In this document: piece after piece, positions 55,801-64,000 of the stretch
Layout: the number at the start of each line of letters is the position of its first letter
Position numbering within the stretch: the stretch's first letter is position 1
Source: Halictus rubicundus
Lineage: Eukaryota > Arthropoda > Insecta > Hymenoptera > Halictidae
NCBI RefSeq assembly: GCF_050948215.1
Contig: NW_027488567.1
Coordinates: 1,612,001-1,676,000, forward strand
Direction of reading: 5' to 3'
DNA: 64,000 nt
Program-made: the position numbers and the translations under genes
The notes under the pieces: generated by a model
What the model was told of the DNA's origin: nothing
The model's input: the letters and a program-made list of their open reading frames with translations, nothing else
The model's database searches: none

Positions 55801-58800
55801 TGGATAGGATAGAGGATAGGATCGGATTGATGATAGGATAGGAAAGAGGACAGGATAGGATACAGGATACGATATTATAGAGGATAGGATAGGATAGAGG
55901 ATAGGATAGGATAGAGGATAGGATAGGATAGAGGATAGGATAGGATAGAGGATAGGATAGGATAGAGGATAGAATGGGATAGAGGATAGGTTAGGATAGA
56001 GGATAGGATAGGATAGAGGATAGGATAGGATAGAGGATTGGATAGGATAGAATATAGGATAGGATAGAGGATAGGATTGGATTGAGGATAGGATAGGAAA
56101 GAGGACAGGATAGGATACAAGATACGATATTATAGAGGATACGATATTATAGAGGATACGATATTATAGAGGATACGATATTATAGAGGATCGGATAGGA
56201 TAGAGGATAGGATAGGATAGAGGATAGGATAGGATAGAGGATAGGATAGGATAGAGGATAGGATACGATAGAGGATTGGATAGGATAGAGGATGTGATAG
56301 GCTAGAGGATAGGATAGGATAGAGGATAGGATAGGATAGATGATATTATAGGAAAGAGGATAGGATATGATAGAGGATACGATATTATAGAGGATAGGAT
56401 AGGATAGAGGATAACATAAGGGATTGGATAGGATAGAGGATAGGATAGGATTGATGATAGGATAGGAAAGAGGACAGGATAGGATACAGGATACGATATT
56501 ATAGAGGATAGGATAGGATAGAGGATAGGATAGGATAGAGGATAGGATAGGATAGAGGATAGGATAGGATAGAGGATAGGATAGGATAGAGGATAGGATG
56601 GGATAGAGGATAGGTTAGGATAGAGGATAGGATAGGATAGAGGATAGGATAGGATAGAGGATTGGATAGGATAGAATATAGGATAGGATAGAGGATAGGA
56701 TTGGATTGAGGATAGGATAGGAAAGAGGACAGGGTAGGATACAGGATACGATATTATAGAGGATACGATATTATAGAGGATCGGATAGGATAGAGGATAG
56801 GATAGGATAGAGGATAGGATAGGATAGAGGATAGGATAGGAAAGAAGATAGGATAGGATAGAGGATACGATAGGATAGAGGATAGGATTGGATTGATGAT
56901 AGGATAGGAAAGAGGACAGGATAGGATACAGGATACGATATTATAGAGGATACGATATTATAGAGGATAGGATAGGATAGAGGATAGGATAGGATAAAGG
57001 ATAGGGTAGGATAGAGGATAGGATAGGATAGAGTATATTATAGGATAGAGGATAGGGTAGGATAGAGGATAGGATAGGATAGAGGATAGGATAGGATAAA
57101 GGATAGGGTAGGATAGAGGATAGGATAGGATAGATGATATTATAGGAAAGAGGATAGGATATGATAGAGGATACGATATTATAGAGGATAGGATAGGATA
57201 GAGGATAACATAAGGGATTGGATAGGATAGAGGATAGGATAGGATTGATGATAGGATAGGAACGAGGACAGGATAGGATACAGGATACGATATTATAGAG
57301 GATAGGATAGGATAGAGGATAGGATAGGATAGAGGATAGGATAGGATAGAGGATAGGATAGGATACAGGATAGGATAGGATAGAGGATAGGATGGGATAG
57401 AGGATAGGTTAGGATAGAGGATAGGATAGGATAGAGGATAGGATAGGATAGAGGATTGGATAGGATAGAATATAGGATAGGATAGAGGATAGGATTGGAT
57501 TGAGGATAGGATAGAAAAGAGGACAGGATAGGATACAGGATACGATATTATAGAGGATACGATATTATAGAGGATACGATATTATAGAGGATCGGATAGG
57601 ATAGAGGATAGGATAGGATAGAGGATAGGATAGGATAGAGGATAGGATAGGATAGAGGATAGGATACGATAGAGGATTGGATAGGATAGAGGATGTGATA
57701 GGATAGAGGATAGGATAGGATAGAGGATAGGATAGGATAGATGATATTATAGGAAAGAGGATAGGATATGATAGAGGATACGATATTATAGAGGATAGGA
57801 TAGGATAGAGGATAACATAAGGGATTGGATAGGATAGAGGATAGGATAGGATTGATGATAGGATAGGAAAGAGGACAGGATAGGATACAGGATACGATAT
57901 TATAGAGGATAGGATAGGATAGAGGATAGGATAGGATAGAGGATAGGATAGGATAGAGGATAGGATAGGATAGAGGATAGGATAGGATAGAGGATAGGAT
58001 GGGATAGAGGATAGGTTAGGATAGAGGATAGGATAGGATAGAGGATAGGATAGGATAGAGGATTGGATAGGATAGAATATAGGATAGGATAGAGGATAGG
58101 ATTGGATTGAGGATAGGATAGGAAAGAGGACAGGATAGGATACAGGATACGATATTATAGAGGATACGATATTATAGAGGATACGATATTATAGAGGATC
58201 GGATAGGATAGAGGATAGGATAGGATAGAGGATAGGATAGGATAGAGGATAGGATAGGATAGAGGATAGGATACGATAGAGGATTGGATAGGATAGAGGA
58301 TGTGATAGGATAGAGGATAGGATTGGATTGAGGATAGGATAGGACAGAGAATAAGATAGGATACAGGATACGATATTATAGAGGATAGGATAGGATAGAG
58401 GATAGGATAGGAAAGAAGATAGGATAGGATAGAGGATACGATAGGATAGAGGATAGGATTGGATTGATGATAGGATAGGAAAGAGGACAGGATAGGATAC
58501 AGGATACGATATTATAGAGGATACGATATTATAGAGGATAGGATAGGATAGTGGATAGGATAGTATAGAGGATAGGATAGGATAGAGGATAGGATAGGAT
58601 AGAGGATAGGATAGGATAGAGGATAGGATAGGATAGAGGATTGGATAGGATAGAGGATGCGATAGGATAGAGGATAGGATAGGATTGAGGATAGGATAGG
58701 ACAAAGGATAAGATAGGATACAGGATACGATATTATAGAGGATAGGATAGGATAGAGGATAGGATAGGATAAAGGATAGGGTAGGATAGTGGATAGGATA

Positions 58801-58989
58801 GGATAGAGTATATTATAGGATAGAGGATAGGGTAGGATAGAGGATAGGATAGGATAGAGGATATGATAGGATAGAGGATATGATAGGATAGAGGATGGGG
58901 TAGGATAGAGGATAGGATAGGATAGAGGATAGGATATGATAGAGGATAGGATAGGATACAGGATAGGATAGGATAGAGGATAGGATAGA
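52845..58989 (+). repeat. Segment D2, second copy of the 6.1-kb tandem unit
   Basis: This 6145-bp copy follows the first directly. The offset is 6133 bp up to the run at 54136 and 6145 bp after it (49730/55875, 52044/58189), because of one extra 12-bp unit. Rare words are shared in register: GGTTACAGG near 54062, GCTAG at 56301, ATAGAAAAGAGG near 57511. Only a few substitutions were noticed: 49090 T here reads G, and near 46977 C here reads G. Matching stops about 70 bp past 58990, where TACGATAGTATAG replaces TAGGATAGGATAG. Confidence 0.9.
54136..54190 (+). repeat. Run of four 12-bp units and one 7-bp unit
   Basis: AGGATAGGATAG occurs at 54136, 54148, 54160 and 54172, then AGGATAG at 54184-54190. 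The extra 12-mer relative to 48003-48045 is the only length difference I located between the two 6.1-kb copies. Confidence 0.93.
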
Positions 58990-60040
58990 GGATAGGATAG
59001 GAAAGAGGACAGGATAGGATACAGGATACGATATTATAGAGGATACGATATTATAGAGGATACGATAGTATAGAGGATAGGATAGGATAGAGGATATGAT
59101 AGGATAGAGGATATGATAGGATAGAAGATGGGGTAGGATAGAGGATAGGATAGTATAGAGGATAGGATAGGATACAGGATAGGATAGGATAGAGGATAGG
59201 ATAGGATAGAGGATAGGATAGGATAGAGGATAGGATATAATAGAGGATAGGATAGGATAGAGGCTAGGATAGGATAGAGGATAGGATAGGACAGAGGATA
59301 TTATAGGATAGAGGATAGGATAGGACAGAGGATAGGATAGGATAGAGGATTGTATAGGATAGAGGATGCGATAGGATAGAGGATAGGATAGGATAGAGGA
59401 TAGGATAGGATAGAGGATAGGATAGGATGGAGGATAGGATAGGATAGGATAGAGGATAGAATAGGATAGAGGATAGGATAGGATAGGGAATAGGATAGGA
59501 TAGACGATATTATAGGAAAGAGGATAGGATATGATAGAGGATACGATATTATAGAGGATAGGATGGGATAGACGATAACATAGGGGATTGGATAGGATAG
59601 AGGATAGGATAGGATAGAGGATAGGATAGGATAGAGGATAGGATAGGATAGAGGATAGGATAGGATAGAGGATAGGATAGGATAGAGGATTGGATAGGAT
59701 AGAGGATACGATAGGATAGAGGATAGGATAGGATAGAGGATAGGATAGAGGATAGTATAGAGGATTGGATAGGATAGAGGACATTATAGGATAGAGGATA
59801 GGATAGGATAGCGGATAGGATAGGATGGAGTATAGGATAGAATTGAGGATAGGATAGGATACAATATAGGATAGGATAGAGGATAGGATAGGATAGAGGA
59901 TAGGATAGGATAGAGGATAGGATAGGATAGAGGATACGATATTATAGAGGATACGATATTATAGAGGATACGATATTATAGAGGATATTATAGGATAGAG
60001 GATAGGATAGGATACAGAATAGGATAGGATAGGATAGAGG
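58990..60040 (+). repeat. Mosaic junction from D2 to B3
   Basis: About 1 kb of satellite does not follow any one earlier segment. It contains D-like words (GGATGGGGTAGG near 59130), A/C-like words (GATAGCGGATAGG then GATGGAGTATAGG near 59810), unusual GGCTAGG (59253) and GGACATTATAGG (near 59779), and a run of three b-units near 59933. It ends at GGATGCGATAGG, where B3 starts matching B2 (36340 and 60043). Confidence 0.65.
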
Positions 60041-61930
60041 ATGCGATAGGATAGAGGATAGGATAGGATTGAGGATAGGATAGGACAGAGGATAAGATAG
60101 GATACAGGATGCGATATTATAGAGGATAGGATAGGATAGAGGATAGGATAGGATAAAGGATAGGGTAGGATAGAGGATAGGATAGGATAGATGATATTAT
60201 AGGAAAGAGGATATGATATGATAGAGGATACGATATTATAGAGGATAGGATAGGATAGAGGATAACATAGGGGATTGGATAGGATAGAGGATAGGATAGG
60301 ATTGATGATAGGATAGGAAAGAGGTCAGGATAGGATACAGGATACGATATTATAGAGGATACGATATTATAGAGGATACGATATTATAGAGGATAGGATA
60401 GGATAGAGGATAGGATAGGATAGTGGATAGGATAGGATAGAGGATAGGATAGGATAGAGGATATGATAGGATAGAGGATAGGATAGGATAGAAGATAGGA
60501 TAGGATTGATGATAGGATAGGAAAGAGGACAGGATAGGATACAAGATACGATATTATAGAGGATAGGATAGGATAGGATAGTGGATAGGATAGGATAGAG
60601 GATAGGATTGGATTGAGGATAGGATAGGAAAGAGGACAGGATAGGATACAGGATACGATATTTTAGAGGATACGATATTAGAGAGGATACGATATTATAG
60701 AGGATACGATATTATAGAGGATAGGATAGGATAGAGGATAGGATAGGATAGATGATTGGATAGGATAGAGGATAGGATAGAATTGAGGATAGGATAGGAC
60801 AAAGGATAAGATAGGATACAGGATACGATGTTATAGAGGATAGGATAGGATAAAGGATAGGATAGGATAAAGGATAGGGTAGGATAGAGGATATGATAGG
60901 ATAGAGGATAGGATACGATAGAAGATACGATAGGATAGAGGATAGGATAGGATAGAGGATAGGATAGGATAGAGGAGAGGATTGGATAGAGGATCGGATA
61001 GGATAGAGGATAAGATTGGATAGAGGATAGGATAGGATAGAGGATAGGATAGGATAGAGGATAGGATAGGATAGAGGATCGGATAGGATAGAGGATAGGA
61101 TAGGATAGAGGATAGGATAGGATAGAGGATAAGATTGGATAGATTATTGGATACGATTGAGGATAGGATAGGATATAGGATAGGATAGGATAGATGATAG
61201 GATAGGATAGTTGATAGGATAGGATAGAGGATAGGATAGGATAGAGGATAGGATAGGATAGAGGATAAGATTGGATAGATTATTGGATACGATTGAGGAT
61301 AGGATAGGATATAGGATAGGATGGGATAGATGATAGGATAGGATAGAAGATAGGATAGGATAGTTGATAGGATAGGATAGAGGATAGGATAGGATAGAGG
61401 ATAGGATAGGATAGAGGATAAGATTGGATAGATTATTGGATACGATTGAGGATAGGATAGGATATAGGATAGGATAGGATAGATGATAGGATAGGATAGA
61501 AGATAGGATAGGATAGAGGATAGGATAGGATAGAGGATCGGATAAGAGAGAGGATAGGATAGGATAGACGATAGGATAGGATAGAGGATAGGATAGGATA
61601 GAGGATAGGATAGGATAGAGGATAGGATATAATAGAGGATAGGATTAGTAAGAGCATAGGATAGGATAGAGGATAGGATAGCATAGAGGATAGGATAGGA
61701 TAGAGGATAGGATAGGACAGAGGATAAGATTGGATAGAGGATAGGATAGGATAGAGGATAGGATTGGATAGAGGATAGGATAGGGTAGAGGATAGAATAG
61801 GATAGAGGATAGGATAAGTAAGAGGATAGGATAGGACAGAGGATAAGATTGGATACAGGATAGGATAGGATAGAGGATAGGATAGGATAGAGGTTAGGAT
61901 AGGATAGAGGATAGGATAGGATAGAGGATA
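60040..61930 (+). repeat. Segment B3 of the satellite super-repeat (third cycle, no A before it)
   Basis: B-class satellite matching B2 first member at exactly 23703 bp (36647/60350 and 37730/61433). It has GAGGTCAGG near 60321 and the 136/153-bp run (GATTGG at 61133, 61269, 61422). Its right end reads GATTGGATACAGG, like the second B2 member (about 41653), not GATTGGATAGAGG of the first, so it is a mixture of the two. No local tandem amplification is seen in it. Confidence 0.8.
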
Positions 61931-64000
61931 GGATAGGATAGATGATATTATAGGAAACAGGATAGGATATGATAGAGGATACGATATTATAGAGGATATG
62001 ACAGGATATAGTATAGGATAGGATAGAGGATAAGATAGGATAGAGGATAGGATAGGATAGAGGATAAGATATTATAGAGGATACGATATTATAGAGGATA
62101 CGATATTATAGAGGATACGATATTATAGAGGATACGATATTATAGAGGATAGGATAGGATAGATGATATTATAGGAAAGAGGATAGGATATGATAGAGGA
62201 TACGATATTATAGAGGATAGGATAGGATAGAGGATAGGATAGGATAGAGGATAGGATAGGATAGAGACTAGGATAGGATAGAGGATAGGATAGGATAGAG
62301 GATAGGATAGGATATAGGATAGGATTGGATAGATGATAGGATAGGATAGGGGATAGGATAGGATAGAGGATTGGATAGGATAGAGGATAGGATAGGATAG
62401 AGGATAGGATAGGATAGAGGATATGATAGGATAGAGGATAGGATAGGATAGAGGATAGGATAGGATAGATGATATTATAGGAAAGAGGATAGGATATGAT
62501 AGAGGATACGATATTATAGAGGATAGGATAGGATAGGGGATAACATAGGGGATTGGATAGGATAGAGTATAGGATACTATTGATGATAGGATAGGAAAGA
62601 GGACAGAATAGGATAGAGGATAGGATAGGATAGAGGATAGGATAGGATGGTGGATAGGATAGGATAGAGTATAGGATGGGATAGAGGATATGATAGGATA
62701 GAGGATAGGATAGGATAGAGGATAGGATAGGATAGATGATATTATAGGAAAGAGGATAGGATATAATAGAGGATAACATAGGAGATTGGATAGGATAGAG
62801 GATAGGATAGGATTGATGATAGGATAGGAAAGAGGACAGGATAGGATACAGGATATTATAGAGGATAGGATAGGATAAAGGATAGGATAGGATAGAGGAT
62901 AGGATAGGATAGAGTATAGGATAGGATAGAGGATAGGATAGGATAGAGGATAGGATAGGATAGAGGATAGGATAGGATAGAGGATGGGATAGGATGGAGG
63001 ATAGGATAGCATAGAGGATAGGATAGGATAGAGGATAGGATAGGATAGATTATAGGATACGATAGAGGATAGGATAGAGGATAGGATAGAGTATTGGATA
63101 GGATAGAGGATATTATAGGATAGAGGATAGGATAGGATAGCGGATAGGATAGGATGGAGTATACGATAGAATTGAGGATAGGATAGGGTTGAGGATAGGA
63201 TAGGATCGAGGATAGGAGAAGATAGAGGATAGGATAGGATAGAGGATACGATACGATAGAGGATAGGATAGATAATAGGATAGGATAGAGGATAGGGCAT
63301 TGGATCGGATACAGGATAGGAGACGGTAGAGGATTGGATAGGATAGAGGATAGGATAGGATAGAGGATAGGATAGGATAGAGGATTGTATAGGATAGAGG
63401 ATTGTATAGGATAGAGGATGCGATAGGATACAGGATACGATATTATAGAGGATAGGATAGGATAGAGGATAGGATAGGATAAAGGATAGGATAGGATAGA
63501 GGATAGGATAGGATAGAGGATAGGATAGGATAGAGGATAGGATAGGATAGAGGATAGGATAGGATAGAGGATAGGATAGGACAGAGGATAGGATAGGATA
63601 GAGGATAGGATAGGATAGAAGATCGGATAGGATAGAGGATAGGATAGTATAGAGGATAGGATAGGATACAGGATAGGATAGGATAGAGGATAGGATAGAG
63701 GATAGGATAGGATAGAGGATAGTATAGGATAGAGGATAGGATAGGACAGAGGATAGGATAGTATAGAGGATAGGATATTATAGAGGATAGGATAGGATAG
63801 ACGATAACATAGGGGATTGGATAGCATAGAGGATAGGAGACGATAGAGGATAGGATAGGATAGAGGATCGGATAGGATAGAGGATAGGATAGGATAGAGG
63901 ATAGGATAGGATACAGGATAGGATATGATAGAGGATTGGATAGGATAGAGGATGCGATAGGATAGAGGATAGGATAGGATTGAGGATAGGATAGGACAAA
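61930..64000 (+). repeat. Segment C3 of the satellite super-repeat (runs off the right edge)
   Basis: C-class satellite matching C2 at 17905 bp (44218/62123 and 44235/62140) and at 18041 bp after the C2 deletion (45737/63778). It has the 216-bp stretch absent from C1 and the rare ACTATTGATG near 62573. It is within one 17-bp unit of C1 across the region shortened in C2. The window ends inside this segment. Confidence 0.83.

Larger units (their letters stand above)
1..64000 (+). repeat. 17-bp GGATA-type satellite array filling the window
   Basis: The window is one head-to-tail array of a 17-bp unit, AGGATAGGATAGGATAG, three GGATA pentamers plus GA. Length variants keep the same form with one, two or four pentamers (7, 12 and 22 bp). 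The canonical unit has 7 A, 7 G, 3 T and no C. All units point the same way from the first base to the last. No non-satellite insert longer than about one unit was seen, so there are no genes, tRNAs, rRNA, mobile elements or promoters to annotate between segments. The + strand carries TAG in every frame of the repeat, while the - strand is open in all frames. Long satellite arrays of this kind are typical of eukaryotic heterochromatin. The species and chromosome position cannot be read from the sequence. Confidence 0.97.

Noticed and set aside
46712..58989. Transposon or segmental insertion explaining the ~6.14-kb repeat
   Set aside because: No target-site duplication, terminal repeat or foreign sequence is present. 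The unit is made wholly of local satellite, so tandem duplication is the simpler explanation.
1..64000. CRISPR array
   Set aside because: Repeats abut directly and there are no unique spacers, no leader and no cas genes.
1..64000. Telomeric repeat array
   Set aside because: The unit resembles known telomere repeats only in being G-rich on one strand. The 17-bp unit, its many variants and the kilobase-scale order are unlike a telomerase product. A subtelomeric position is still possible.
1..64000. Assembly artefact or simulated sequence as the source of the duplications
   Set aside because: It cannot be excluded from sequence alone. It is not preferred because the copies differ by substitutions and by 12-, 17-, 80-, 136- and 216-bp changes that respect the unit rule, as expected of natural satellite turnover.
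1..64000. Functional GATA-factor binding array or promoter
   Set aside because: Most cores are GGATAG, not the A/T-GATA-A/G consensus, and there is no gene nearby to regulate.

Overview
The whole 64-kb window is satellite DNA. I find no protein-coding gene, RNA gene, transposon, CRISPR array or stretch of unique sequence. The basic unit is a 17-bp direct repeat, AGGATAGGATAGGATAG, that is (GGATA)3GA. Its length variants follow one rule, (GGATA)nGA with n = 1 to 4 (7, 12, 17 or 22 bp). Every unit has the same orientation, so the + strand carries G, A and T with very little C, and the - strand is the pyrimidine strand. A 64-kb uninterrupted array with layered higher-order structure suggests a eukaryotic heterochromatic block (pericentromeric, subtelomeric or sex-chromosomal type) from a long-read assembly. 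Nothing in the sequence identifies the species.

The array is strongly structured. Point variants of the 17-mer, such as the CpG-bearing AGGATACGATATTATAG, and rare words such as GAGGTCAGG, GATTATTGGATACGATTG and AACATAAGGG, occur in fixed orders. They act as landmarks that define four classes of segment, called A, B, C and D here. Their order is A0 (1 to ~5.1 kb), A1 (~5.1-9.05), B1 (~9.05-17.5), C1 (~17.5-19.9), D1 (~19.9-30.0), then A2 (~30.0-35.35), B2 (~35.35-44.0), C2 (~44.0-46.0), D2 (~46.0-59.0), then a short junction, B3 (~60.04-61.9) and C3 (~61.9 to the window end). This is a super-repeat with a period of about 26 kb: landmark offsets between cycles 1 and 2 are 26313 bp in B, 26018 bp in C and about 26.5 kb in D. 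The third cycle begins in B and has no A segment.

Each cycle carries its own local amplifications of the shared segments. They are a 609-bp tandem pair in A0; a 2511-bp tandem pair plus a partial third copy in B1; a 612-bp pair in C1; a 2877-bp triplication in D1; a 1942-bp spaced direct repeat in A2; a 3.65-kb repeat in B2; and a ~6.14-kb near-identical tandem duplication in D2. Smaller differences of 12, 17, 51, 80, 136-153 and 216 bp separate the copies. The picture fits repeated unequal exchange and slippage acting at several scales, provided the assembly is correct.

The long open frames on the - strand (up to 579 codons) are an artefact. The canonical unit has no stop codon in any minus frame, and because 17 is not a multiple of 3 all three frames give the same 17-residue periodic peptide (YPILSSILSYPLSYPIL). 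Segment boundaries were found by eye from landmarks and are good to roughly 20-50 bp unless an exact offset is given.
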